DNA from: CAYZIC01 sp964478335
GTDB taxonomy: Bacteria > Verrucomicrobiota > Kiritimatiellia > RFP12 > DVOR01
Assembly: GCA_964478335.1 (NCBI GenBank)
Contig: CAYZIC010000026.1
Span: forward strand, 1 to 27,887
Direction of reading: 5' to 3'
Length of the DNA: 27,887 bases
The position numbers were made by a program, and so were the translations under genes. Shown piece after piece: positions 8,736-16,022 of this stretch. Within the stretch, counting starts at the first letter, position 1, and each line of letters begins with the position of its first letter. The notes below the pieces were generated by a model. The model was not told the DNA's origin. It worked only from the letters and a program-made list of their open reading frames with translations, and ran no database searches.

Positions 8736-9021
8736 CCTCTGGGCGCGAATGAAAGGCCTTCTAAGGCACGCCTCGCTCAGAGAAGATGATGCCCTTTGGA
8801 TCACCCCATGCTCGGCGATTCACACCTGTGGCATGCGTTTCCCCATTGATGCGATCTTTCTTGACCGCCACGGCCAAGTTGTCCGCATTGTGCGCAATAT
8901 CCCCCCTTGGCGACTCAGCGTCTGGGGTGGATGGCGAGCCCATAGCGTAATTGAAACCGCCGCCAATCACCCCAATCACGCCCCATTCATCACCCTCGCC
9001 CAAAAATATCTCAAAAAGTAG
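8710..9021 (+). CDS. DUF192 family protein
   Basis: A small protein (103 residues) with the DUF192 pattern: an R-x-K-GLL segment near the start, then TPCSAIHTCGMRFPIDAIFLD and a V-V-x-I strand, ending near an E-x-A-A-N segment. The family forms a small beta-rich fold of unknown biochemical function and is often exported, but no signal peptide is visible here. It starts inside the exosortase 3' end (26-base overlap), so it is probably translated from the same mRNA as the last gene of the envelope operon. No T-tract terminator follows directly; a string of stem-loops does (9072-9171). Confidence 0.85.
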   Translation: MPQLTQATSLWARMKGLLRHASLREDDALWITPCSAIHTCGMRFPIDAIFLDRHGQVVRIVRNIPPWRLSVWGGWRAHSVIETAANHPNHAPFITLAQKYLKK

Positions 9022-9367
9022 GAGACTTGTTCGATCTCAATGGGTAAAATGTGGTCTTGGTCTAGCACTTAGCGTCTCCGATAGGGACGCAAACAAACCT
9101 CAACTGACCCTCTATTTGAGAGTTTGTTGACCTTTGCTCGAGAGACTGCTAAGGTTTGACTCGACCCTTAGATAACCCCTCAAGCCTGATTTCTCCCACT
9201 AAAATTGAACAAGAGCCATTTTGCGTTCTTTTGCAGTTAAAAATTCATAAATATGTGCCGATTAAATCTGCACAGGGGGTACTTTTGGGCTTGCTTTTTG
9301 TGGGTGGATCGGGTATACTAGGGGGCGTTTTGTCGGTGGATGGCTCTTACTATATAGGGGATTATTT
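9022..9367. other. intergenic region with consecutive stem-loops and a promoter
   Basis: No convincing gene is seen. Three stem-loops follow each other: GCGTC/GACGC (9072-9076 with 9086-9090, extended by CC/GG past a bulged T); AACAAACCTC with GAG-a-GTTTGTT (9092-9101 with 9118-9128, one bulged A); and CTAAGG/CCTTAG (9149-9154 with 9166-9171). None has a clear T tract. The right part holds the promoter of the next unit at 9291-9319. Confidence 0.6.
9291..9319 (+). promoter_or_regulatory. sigma70-type promoter for the HAD-U32 unit
   Basis: TTGCTT (9291-9296), a 17-base spacer and TATACT (9314-9319). Transcription would begin near 9326, about 42 bases before the GTG start at 9368. This supports a new transcription unit separate from the envelope operon. 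Confidence 0.7.
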
Positions 9368-9967
9368 GTGGCACATGTTTATGTTGATTTTGATGATGTC
9401 TTGACGGATACGATTTCGGGTATTCGGCGCTTGGCGTTGGCTAAGTGGGGGAAGGATGTGCCGTATGAGTCGGTCTTTGACTTTGACCTGCGCAAGACCT
9501 TTAACCTGTCCGATGACGAGATGATGGAGCTAGTTGGCTTAACGCATGATCGAGACTTTTTAGGTGGTTTGGCACCATTACCCGGTGCGTGTGAATGTCT
9601 ACTGGCTTGGCGAGCTGCTGGCCATGATGTTGCGGTGGTGACGGGGCGTCCGCCGCATTCTCAGGCCTATTCTCTACTTTGGCTTGAACGGCACGGGGTG
9701 GCTGGTCTGGAGCTAATCCATTGGGACAAGTATCGGCGCTATCGCACTGAGCCCTCTGCCTCGGATGAGGATATCCGTGCGATGAACTTTGACTTTTTTG
9801 TGGATGATGCACCAGCGGCGTTGTCTCGTATCGCGGGGCTCTATCCGCAAGGCCGGGTGGCTATTTTGGACAAACCGTGGAACCGCACCTTTGTGCCGAT
9901 GCATGAGGGTATGAGACGTTGCCTGAATTGGCAAGATGTAGGGCGCTACTTTAAGGAGTCGATTTAA
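9368..9967 (+). CDS. HAD-family phosphatase, 5'(3')-deoxyribonucleotidase-like
   Basis: A 199-residue soluble HAD hydrolase. Motif I is DFDDVLTDT (Asp7 as the likely nucleophile, Asp9 as acid/base), motif II is the Thr in VVTGRPP (Thr92), and motif IV is the Asp pair in FFVDDAP (146-147). DKPWNR (168-173) also recurs in the 5'-nucleotidase type C group, which dephosphorylates deoxyribonucleotides, but substrate specificity cannot be read from sequence. The start is GTG 9368, with AGGGGA (9356-9361) 6 bases upstream and the motif at its usual distance from the N-terminus. It ends directly before the U32 gene start and is probably co-transcribed with it. Confidence 0.8.
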   Translation: MAHVYVDFDDVLTDTISGIRRLALAKWGKDVPYESVFDFDLRKTFNLSDDEMMELVGLTHDRDFLGGLAPLPGACECLLAWRAAGHDVAVVTGRPPHSQAYSLLWLERHGVAGLELIHWDKYRRYRTEPSASDEDIRAMNFDFFVDDAPAALSRIAGLYPQGRVAILDKPWNRTFVPMHEGMRRCLNWQDVGRYFKESI

Positions 9968-12331
9968 ATGAGTTTTTTACCAGAATTGCTTTCGCCTGCG
10001 GGCTCTTTTGATGCGGGGGTGACGGCTTTTGCTTACGGTGCTGATGCGATCTATTTGGGCTTGCCGCAGTTCTCTGCACGTGCTGATGCGCAAAATGTGA
10101 CGGTGGAGGAGCTCGAGCAGCTCTTGGCCTATGGTCGTCAATTGGAACATCCTCGCAAGATCTATATTACGATGAATACGCTCGTCCATGAGCACGAATG
10201 CGCTGATGCGATTCGTAATTTAGGGCTACTGTCAGACTTAGGTGTGGATGGTGTGATTATCCAGGACTTGGGTTTTGCAGAGCTGGCGAAGTGCCATTTC
10301 CCCAAGTTGGAGCGTCACGCAAGCACGCAGTTGGCCTGCATGAGCAGTGATGGGGCAAAGGTATTAAAGGATTTAGGTTTTTCGCGCATTGTGACTGGGC
10401 GTGAACTCTCTCTCAAGGAGGCGGCTGCGATTAGTCGCAATTGTGGTCTCGAGGTGGAGGTCTTTGTCCACGGGGCGCTCTGTTATGGGGTCTCTGGGTT
10501 GTGTCTTTTCTCGGCGCTGGACATGGGGATTGATCGCAGTGGCAATCGTGGACGTTGCGCCTACTGTTGTCGTCGGGCGTTGACGCCGTGTGATGCCTCT
10601 GGCTCTCCGCTTGATCAATCGGTCAAGTGTCATCCCTTCTCGATGTGTGATTTGACGGGGATTGGGTTGATCGATGAGATGACGGAGCTTGGTTTGGCAT
10701 CGCTCAAAATCGAGGGCCGAATGAAAAGCCCCCTCTACGTGGCTGCGGTCACAGATCTCTATCGTGGTTTATTAGATCATGCGCTGACACCTGCACAAGT
10801 TGCAGCCAAGTCGGAGGATTTAAAGACGATCTTTAGCCGTCCCTGGACGGAACTCTACACGCTTGATAAGCAGACGCCACCAGAGGCAATCATTGATCCA
10901 CTGAGTATTGGGCACCGAGGTGCACCAATTGGGCGGGTGATCGGGGTGATTCGGGATCGTGTGGGGAGCCGCTGGGTGAAATTTAAGACATCGCGAGCAC
11001 TTGAGAAACACGACGGTATCCAGATCGATTTGCCTCATGGTGGACGGCCTGTCGGCTTTGCCATTGGTGCGATGCGTTTGGCGGGGGGGAGAGGGTCGCA
11101 GATCTCGGTGCCGGCCAATACGTTGGTTGAAATCGAGGTGATTGCCGATGTGGCGCAGATGATCGAGGCTGATGCTGTGGTCTACTGCAGTGCCTCGCAG
11201 GCGGTACGGCGTGCGTTTCAAACGCCCACATTGCGGGCTTCGGAGAATCGTCTCCTGCAGCCGCTAGATGTGACGGTTACTTTGCGCGCCGATGCGTGTG
11301 AGGTCGAGGCGCGTGGCGTGCGGGTGAGTGAGGTGTGTTCGTTGAATCCTGCAAAAAATCCAGCTGGCACGCATGGTGCGATTGAGAAGGCCTTTTCGCG
11401 TATGGGCGATGATGGATTTGCTCTCGGACAGTTGACGGTAAATGATCCTGATGCCCTCTATGCTCCCGCCTCTATCCTCAATCAAGCTCGCCGCCAATTG
11501 TCGGATCTCTTGCGTCAAGATGTCGAGGCTGATCAAACAGACCGCATCGAGGCCGCTCAAGAAGCCTTACCCCAAGTGCGTACCAATGAGGCGGCTCAAG
11601 CAACAGAGGCGCACTATACCGTGAAGGTACGCGTGGATTGCCCTGAACAATTGTTGACTGGGCAGGTGCCTGAAGCATGGGTGGTGGCGTTGGCCATTGA
11701 TACACCATGGTCTGCGCTTGAACCCTGGCTGACGCGCGGTGCCATTCGAGTGGCGTTGCCCCTCATGACGCTGGACGATCGACAAGCTACGCTTGAGGCA
11801 ACATTGCGCGCGGCATTGGCTGCGGGCGTGGTGGACTTTGAAGTGCCCGATCTCTCGGCCTTGCACCTCTTGCGCCGTATCGCGGGACCAGATGCACCGC
11901 TACGGATTACTGCGGACTGGAGTCTCTATGCGCTCAACCCAATTGCCTTGCAGGTCCAACATGACCTCGGCTTGGTCGGCGGAGTGACTGCACCTGAAGA
12001 CCCTTGGGCAAATATCGGCAAGACAGCTCTGCCCAATGGCTTTACCCGTGAGATCTTGACCGTGGCAGCAATGCCATCGTATATGTCATTTACCAAACCG
12101 TTGTCGCCAAGTCCGCTCCTACAAACGCAAAAGGGCGAATTCTTGCACATCTTCCCGTGGAATGGCCTCCATGTCACGAGTGGTGAACAGCCCCGATGCT
12201 TTGCCCCCAAGCAGGAGGAACGTTTAGCGGCTGGCTTTGCAATTGGCCGCATTGATCTCTCCTGGGCGCCGCCTGCTATCTTAGAGAAGTGGGCAAAGAA
12301 AGGCCGCACATGGGCCAAGTTTATTTACTAA
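9968..12331 (+). CDS. long U32 family protein, RlhA/YdcP-like
   Basis: U32 proteins were first called collagenase-like peptidases. E. coli members RlhA and TrhP act in hydroxylation of 23S rRNA and tRNA, which is the better guess here. The first 330 residues carry the core: E164 to C172 in EVFVHGALC, C179 in SGLC, RSGNRGRCAYCCR (190-202) and SLKIEGRMKSPLYVA (245-259). Conserved cysteines (172, 179, 197 or 200, 227) are candidates for the iron-sulfur cluster proposed for the family. At 787 residues it belongs with the long forms that have a C-terminal DUF3656-like region, whose exact match I cannot show. AAGGAG (9953-9958) lies 9 bases before ATG 9968, and the start abuts the nucleotidase stop. 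A 7-G run lies at 11083-11089. Confidence 0.85.
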   Translation: MSFLPELLSPAGSFDAGVTAFAYGADAIYLGLPQFSARADAQNVTVEELEQLLAYGRQLEHPRKIYITMNTLVHEHECADAIRNLGLLSDLGVDGVIIQDLGFAELAKCHFPKLERHASTQLACMSSDGAKVLKDLGFSRIVTGRELSLKEAAAISRNCGLEVEVFVHGALCYGVSGLCLFSALDMGIDRSGNRGRCAYCCRRALTPCDASGSPLDQSVKCHPFSMCDLTGIGLIDEMTELGLASLKIEGRMKSPLYVAAVTDLYRGLLDHALTPAQVAAKSEDLKTIFSRPWTELYTLDKQTPPEAIIDPLSIGHRGAPIGRVIGVIRDRVGSRWVKFKTSRALEKHDGIQIDLPHGGRPVGFAIGAMRLAGGRGSQISVPANTLVEIEVIADVAQMIEADAVVYCSASQAVRRAFQTPTLRASENRLLQPLDVTVTLRADACEVEARGVRVSEVCSLNPAKNPAGTHGAIEKAFSRMGDDGFALGQLTVNDPDALYAPASILNQARRQLSDLLRQDVEADQTDRIEAAQEALPQVRTNEAAQATEAHYTVKVRVDCPEQLLTGQVPEAWVVALAIDTPWSALEPWLTRGAIRVALPLMTLDDRQATLEATLRAALAAGVVDFEVPDLSALHLLRRIAGPDAPLRITADWSLYALNPIALQVQHDLGLVGGVTAPEDPWANIGKTALPNGFTREILTVAAMPSYMSFTKPLSPSPLLQTQKGEFLHIFPWNGLHVTSGEQPRCFAPKQEERLAAGFAIGRIDLSWAPPAILEKWAKKGRTWAKFIY

Positions 12332-12350
12332 TTGAGAGGGTAGGGGTGAG

Positions 12351-12758
12351 ATGGTTACTGATCCTAGATTAATTTCGTTGATTGAGTCAATGCTCGAAGA
12401 GGTCGCGATGTCGTCAGACTTTGGCGAATCGCAAATACTCCTAATGAAGACCGCACGCTGCTGCTTTGGTCTCTCGGAGATTCATGATTTCGCTGCACTT
12501 CAGGCGAGTGTGGATGACTTTGCATCGTTCGTTTCGCCCGATCGGTTGCGTAATTTGGCGGCGCTCTTTCATCCAACCTTTTCGATTGGCGCGATCAACC
12601 ATCCCCTAGGCAGTCCATCGATCATCCTCACCCGTTTGGATGGACGATTTGATACGACGCTCGATCAGGACGATCTGGCGTTGGCGCTCAAGCTCGAGGT
12701 TGAGCGCCACCTCGCACGCTTTGTCTTTTTTATTCGGGCCCTACTAAACGGCCACTAA
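12351..12758 (+). CDS. hypothetical protein, 135 residues
   Basis: Not recognised. It is a soluble, mostly helical-looking protein without signal peptide or membrane segment. It has an acidic N-terminal part (IESMLEEVAMSSDFGE), a Cys pair (ARCCFG), a middle strand-like segment (SPSIILTRLDGRF) and a helical end (LEVERHLARFVFFIRALL). ATG 12351 has two possible ribosome-binding stretches upstream, GAGAGGG (12334-12340) and AGGGGT (12342-12347). It lies 19 bases after the U32 gene on the same strand and is probably in the same transcript. That gives a weak hint of a helper role for the U32 protein. Confidence 0.6.
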   Translation: MVTDPRLISLIESMLEEVAMSSDFGESQILLMKTARCCFGLSEIHDFAALQASVDDFASFVSPDRLRNLAALFHPTFSIGAINHPLGSPSIILTRLDGRFDTTLDQDDLALALKLEVERHLARFVFFIRALLNGH

Positions 12759-12798
12759 TTGTTTACTTATTTATCTATACATTAAAAGGAAAAACGTA

Positions 12799-13992
12799 AT
12801 GAAAGTAATTGCTTCTGATATCGAAGTTGCCATGTCAAATGCTTCCTGGATCCGTAAAATGTTTGAAGCGGGCGTGGAACTCAAGAAGAGCCGTGGCGCA
12901 GATCGCGTCTTTGACTTTAGCCTCGGTAATCCCGACGTGCCACCACCAGCTAAAGCCCGTGAAATCTTGCACGAGATTGCCGATCAATCCGTTGCCCCTT
13001 GTGGCTTAGGCTACATGCCCAATGCCGGTATGCAAGCATTTCGTGAAGCATTGGCTCAAAAGTTGACCGCCGAACAATCCTGCGCAGTCAGTGCAGCTAA
13101 CATCGTGGTCACCTGTGGAGCAGCTGGCGCAATCACCTCATTCTTTAGAGCTGTGCTCGAAGCCGACGACGAAGTCCTCGTCTCTGCTCCTTACTTCGTG
13201 GAATATGGCTTTTACTGTGGACACTTTGGCGGTCGCTTGATTGCGGTGCCGAGCATTCAACCATCTTTTGATATCGATGTTGAGGCGATTGATCGTGCCA
13301 TCACCGATAAGACCCGTGTCATCATTATTAACTCACCGAATAATCCGACAGGCTGCATCTACAGCGAAACCAACCTTAAGGCCTTGGCTGAGGTCGTGGA
13401 AAAGCACAACGCCACCCGCGAACGCCCCATCTTTATCTTGAGCGATGAACCTTACCGCCTCTTTGCCTTTGATGGTGCCGAGGTCCCTGCCGTTTTGCCG
13501 CTATCACCCTTTGCAATCGTCTTGGGGTCATTCTCCAAGAGCTTGTCCATGGCTGGCGAACGTATCGGCTACTTGGTAATCAATCCCGAGATGCCCGATG
13601 GTCAAAAGCTCATCAATGCCGTGACGATGACCAACCGCACCCTCGGCTTTGTCAATGCTCCCGTCATCGGACAAAAATTGGCCATGGGGATTCTCAATGA
13701 ACAAGTCGACCTCTCGATTTACGATGCCCGTCGCCAAGCGATGGCGCAAGTTTTGACCGACGCAGGCATTACCTTCACCATGCCCAAGGGCGCATTTTAC
13801 TTCTTCCCCGCTGCTCCTGGTGGTGACGATTTGGCCTTTTGCAAGGCTTTGATGGACGAAGGCATCCTCGCTGTGCCAGGGCGTGGCTTTGGCATGCCTG
13901 GCTACATCAGACTCTGCTGCGCGGTCGATATCGACATCATTCAGCGTTCGGCTCTGGCATTTAAAAAGGCTATGGCTGCTTTCGCACGCTAA
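12799..13992 (+). CDS. class I/II pyridoxal-phosphate aminotransferase
   Basis: A fold-type I PLP enzyme (397 residues) of the aspartate-aminotransferase-like class I/II family that moves an amino group from an amino acid to a 2-oxo acid. NSPNNPTG (178-185), the cofactor Asp216 and Tyr219 in SDEPY, and the Schiff-base Lys247 in GSFSKSLSMAGERIGY are all present. The C-terminal GYIRL carries the Arg expected to bind the substrate carboxylate. Which amino acid it uses cannot be told. AAAAGGA (12784-12790) lies 8 bases before ATG 12799. Codon choice looks as selective as in the following glnA, suggesting good expression. It is followed by the glnA promoter, so the two genes need not be one operon. 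Confidence 0.88.
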   Translation: MKVIASDIEVAMSNASWIRKMFEAGVELKKSRGADRVFDFSLGNPDVPPPAKAREILHEIADQSVAPCGLGYMPNAGMQAFREALAQKLTAEQSCAVSAANIVVTCGAAGAITSFFRAVLEADDEVLVSAPYFVEYGFYCGHFGGRLIAVPSIQPSFDIDVEAIDRAITDKTRVIIINSPNNPTGCIYSETNLKALAEVVEKHNATRERPIFILSDEPYRLFAFDGAEVPAVLPLSPFAIVLGSFSKSLSMAGERIGYLVINPEMPDGQKLINAVTMTNRTLGFVNAPVIGQKLAMGILNEQVDLSIYDARRQAMAQVLTDAGITFTMPKGAFYFFPAAPGGDDLAFCKALMDEGILAVPGRGFGMPGYIRLCCAVDIDIIQRSALAFKKAMAAFAR

Positions 13993-14017
13993 TTTACCCG
14001 CCAAAGACTATTCAGAC

Positions 14018-14046
14018 TTGACTTTCTCGTGATGATTTGTCATAAT
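14018..14046 (+). promoter_or_regulatory. sigma70-type promoter of glnA
   Basis: TTGACT (14018-14023), a 17-base spacer and CATAAT (14041-14046), one mismatch from consensus in each box. Transcription would start near 14053, about 54 bases before the glnA ATG. It is one of the strongest promoter matches in the window. Confidence 0.75.
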
Positions 14047-14062
14047 CAAACCATCACGAGAA
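14024..14062. promoter_or_regulatory. operator-like dyad over the glnA promoter
   Basis: A perfect 11-base inverted repeat, TTCTCGTGATG (14024-14034) and CATCACGAGAA (14052-14062), plus an inner TTTG/CAAA pair (14036-14039 with 14047-14050). The dyad is centred on 14043, inside the -10 box. The left arm fills the spacer next to the -35 box, and the right arm covers the expected start of transcription. No T tract follows on either strand, so a terminator is unlikely. It fits a repressor operator, but no known regulator consensus was recognised. Confidence 0.6.
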
Positions 14063-14106
14063 GACATTCTCACCCTAACACAGAAACCCCTTAACTAAGG
14101 ATTATT

Positions 14107-15609
14107 ATGGACGCATCATTAAGCTACACCTGTAATGAATTGATCAACGCCCTCAAAAAGGCACCTGCGGAATTTACCAAGGCAGATTTGATCGGCTTTA
14201 TCAAAGAACAAGAGATCCACCACGTCAACTTCATGTATCCCGCTGGAGATGGCCGCCTCAAAACCCTCAACTTCATCATTAACAACGAAGCCTACCTTGA
14301 TGAAATCTTGACCTGCGGCGAACGCGTCGACGGCTCCAGCCTCTTTAGCTTTATCGAAGCCGGCAGCAGCGACCTCTACGTCGTCCCTCGCTTTGCTACG
14401 GCATTTGTTGATCCCTTTGCAGAAGAGCCCACCCTCTGCTTCTTGTGCTCTTTCTTCAACAAAGATGGCGCACCGCTCGAAAGCGCTCCTGAGTACACCC
14501 TGCACAAGGCATGCGAAGCATTTAATGATGTCACTGGCATGGACTTTGAGGCCATGGGCGAGCTCGAATACTACGTCATCGCTCCCATCGACCCCCTCTT
14601 CCTCACCAAGGATCAACGTGGCTACCACGAATCTGGCCCTTATGCCAAATTCAATGAATTCCGCAAGGCTTGCATGCACTTCATTGCTCGTGCAGGTGGT
14701 AGCATCAAGTATGCCCACTCCGAAGTCGGCAACTTCACACAAGACGATCGCATTTATGAGCAGAACGAAATCGAATTCTTGCCAACTGCAGCCCTGCGCG
14801 CTGCTGATCAATTGGTGATTGCCAAGTGGATTATTCGTAACCTCGCATTCCAATTCGGCTACGATATCACCTTTGCTCCCAAAATCACCGTCGGTAAGGC
14901 TGGCTCAGGCTTGCATATCCACATGAAGATCACCAAGGATGGTCAAAACCAAATGGTCGCCGATGGCGTCCTCTCCGAAACCGCCCGTAAGGCAATTGCT
15001 GGTATGATGGTCTTGGCACCCTCGATCACGGCATTTGGTAATACCAACCCAACCTCTTACTTCCGCTTGGTCCCTCATCAAGAAGCACCGACCAACGTCT
15101 GCTGGGGCGATCGCAACCGGTCCGTCTTGGTCCGTGTCCCCTTGGGCTGGACGGCTAAGGCTGACCTCTGCAAACAAGCAAACCCCCTCGAAAAGGCTTC
15201 TAGCTTTGACATGAAGCAAAAGCAAACCGTCGAGATGCGTTCTCCAGATGGATCGGCAAATGTCTACTTGCTCATGGCTGGTTTGGCTGTCGCTTGCCGC
15301 CATGGCTTTGAAATGGATAATGCTTTGGCCTTTGCTGACAAGACCTATGTCAACGTCAACATTCACCAAGATGAAAACAAGGATCGTTTGGCAACCTTGG
15401 ATCAATTGCCCGATTCTTGCGCAGCCTCCGCAGAATGTTTGGCTAAGCAGCGCGCAATCTTTGAATCACACGCCGTCTTTAGCCCTGCGATGATTGATGG
15501 CCTGATTGCCGACTTGAAGCGCTTCAACGATGGCAACCTCCGTGCTGAAGTCGCCACCGATGCGGGTAAAATGCATCAATTGGTCGAAGACTTCTTCCAC
15601 TGCGGCTAG
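14107..15609 (+). CDS. glnA: glutamine synthetase
   Basis: It makes glutamine from glutamate, ammonia and ATP, the main entry of ammonia into metabolism. The beta-grasp N-terminal domain (about 25-115) is followed by the catalytic domain. Metal-binding glutamates fall in GELEYYV (152, 154), HSEVGNF (206) and QNEIEF (221); GSGLHIHMK (266-274), NRSVLVRVPLGW and EMRSPDGSANVYLLMAG also match. The last reads ANVY where common type I enzymes have ANPY, and a few residues are inserted before the second Glu pair, so this is a divergent branch. The adenylylation-site tyrosine motif of the E. coli enzyme is not seen. Length is 500 versus 469 in E. coli. TAAGGA (14096-14101) precedes ATG 14107 by 5 bases. 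An intrinsic terminator follows at 15665-15699. Confidence 0.95.
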   Translation: MDASLSYTCNELINALKKAPAEFTKADLIGFIKEQEIHHVNFMYPAGDGRLKTLNFIINNEAYLDEILTCGERVDGSSLFSFIEAGSSDLYVVPRFATAFVDPFAEEPTLCFLCSFFNKDGAPLESAPEYTLHKACEAFNDVTGMDFEAMGELEYYVIAPIDPLFLTKDQRGYHESGPYAKFNEFRKACMHFIARAGGSIKYAHSEVGNFTQDDRIYEQNEIEFLPTAALRAADQLVIAKWIIRNLAFQFGYDITFAPKITVGKAGSGLHIHMKITKDGQNQMVADGVLSETARKAIAGMMVLAPSITAFGNTNPTSYFRLVPHQEAPTNVCWGDRNRSVLVRVPLGWTAKADLCKQANPLEKASSFDMKQKQTVEMRSPDGSANVYLLMAGLAVACRHGFEMDNALAFADKTYVNVNIHQDENKDRLATLDQLPDSCAASAECLAKQRAIFESHAVFSPAMIDGLIADLKRFNDGNLRAEVATDAGKMHQLVEDFFHCG

Positions 15610-15645
15610 AGGCCTGCTGCCTCTAGGAATGGTCGCTCCGCTCTT
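15607..15645 (+). repeat. hairpin-module repeat, copy 2 (glnA 3' side)
   Basis: A 7-bp stem TAGAGGC/GCCTCTA (15607-15613 with 15619-15625) that includes the glnA stop codon, followed by GAATGGTCGCTCCGCTCTT (15627-15645). The same order of hairpin plus GAACGGTCGCT module occurs at 26444-26480. Confidence 0.6.
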
Positions 15646-15664
15646 ACTCGCGATCTCAAAAGAT

Positions 15665-15699
15665 TCCCCCTGTGGACCAAGTGCCACAGGGGGATTTTT
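15665..15699 (+). terminator. intrinsic terminator of glnA
   Basis: An 11-bp perfect stem TCCCCCTGTGG/CCACAGGGGGA (15665-15675 with 15684-15694), an 8-base loop, then TTTTT (15695-15699). It is 56 bases after the glnA stop and in the right orientation. Confidence 0.88.
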
Positions 15700-15704
15700 A
15701 GTAC

Positions 15705-15730
15705 GCTCCCTATTGGAACGGCCTTCGGCC
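15705..15730 (+). repeat. hairpin-module repeat, copy 3
   Basis: GCTCCCTATTGGAACGGCC followed by TTCGGCC, with a GGCC-TTC-GGCC mini-hairpin at 15720-15730. It matches the reverse complement of 15970-15995 at 24 of 26 positions, so the pair forms an inverted repeat around the convergent terminators. Confidence 0.65.
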
Positions 15731-15869
15731 TTTGTCTCGCGGGACTGAATAGTCTACTGTCTGCTGTAACTAGGCGATGCAGTCACCTCTCTCTGGCATT
15801 TAAAATAAGCAGGGTGTGGGGCTGCAGCCTCTCCCAGCCCCAGGCATTGAGCTCGCCGCCCTAGGGACG

Positions 15870-15912
15870 AAAAAGTCTCACTATGCTCAATTGAGCATAG
15901 TGAGACTTTTTT
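15870..15912. terminator. bidirectional intrinsic terminator between glnA and lysS
   Basis: A perfect 42-base palindrome: AAAAA (15870-15874), two 16-base arms GTCTCACTATGCTCAA (15875-15890) and its complement (15891-15906), then TTTTTT (15907-15912). It is symmetric and can end transcription from both sides. It probably serves as the lysS terminator (about 110 bases after the stop) and as a backup for glnA. Confidence 0.88.
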
Positions 15913-15969
15913 AGGTACGTCAGACCTGATTATTATACTGGCGCAAAGTCCTCGAGCCCCCTTCTAAAA

Positions 15970-16008
15970 GGCCGCAGGCCGTTCCTATAGGGAGCTGAGC
16001 GACCGTTC
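15970..16008 (-). repeat. hairpin-module repeat, copy 4 (lysS 3' side)
   Basis: Read on the minus strand it is GAACGGTCGCTCAGCTCCC (16008-15990), continuing into TATAGGAACGGCCTGCGGCC (15989-15970). The first part matches 26462-26480 at 17 of 19 positions, and the second part matches 15705-15730. It begins 15 bases after the lysS stop, in the sense direction of that gene. Confidence 0.65.
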
Positions 16009-16022
16009 TGATAGGCCGCCGC

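Larger units (their letters stand above)
15610..16022. other. convergent glnA/lysS intergenic region
   Basis: No gene is seen. From left to right it holds a hairpin module at the glnA stop, an intrinsic terminator (15665-15699), a 26-base repeat module (15705-15730), a 7-bp stem GGGGCTG/CAGCCCC (15818-15824 with 15835-15841), a palindromic bidirectional terminator (15870-15912), and the inverted copy of the repeat module (15970-16008) next to the lysS stop. Confidence 0.75.

Noticed and set aside
9156..9404. Open frame of 82 codons between DUF192 and the HAD gene
   Set aside because: It runs across stem-loops and the promoter at 9291-9319, overlaps the HAD start, and its product has no family-like features.
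11083..11089. 7-8 base G runs in the U32 gene, murJ (2026-2032) and ligA (26025-26032) as phase-variable tracts
   Set aside because: They are shorter and lie in housekeeping genes; there is no reason to expect switching there.
14024..14062. Intrinsic terminator after the aminotransferase
   Set aside because: There is no T tract on either strand, and the dyad coincides with a near-consensus promoter.
14119..14853. 244-codon open frame antisense to glnA
   Set aside because: It mirrors a highly biased, well-recognised glutamine synthetase gene and has no independent signals.
15818..15841. GGGGCTG/CAGCCCC stem as a third terminator
   Set aside because: It has no adjacent T tract; two proper terminators flank it.
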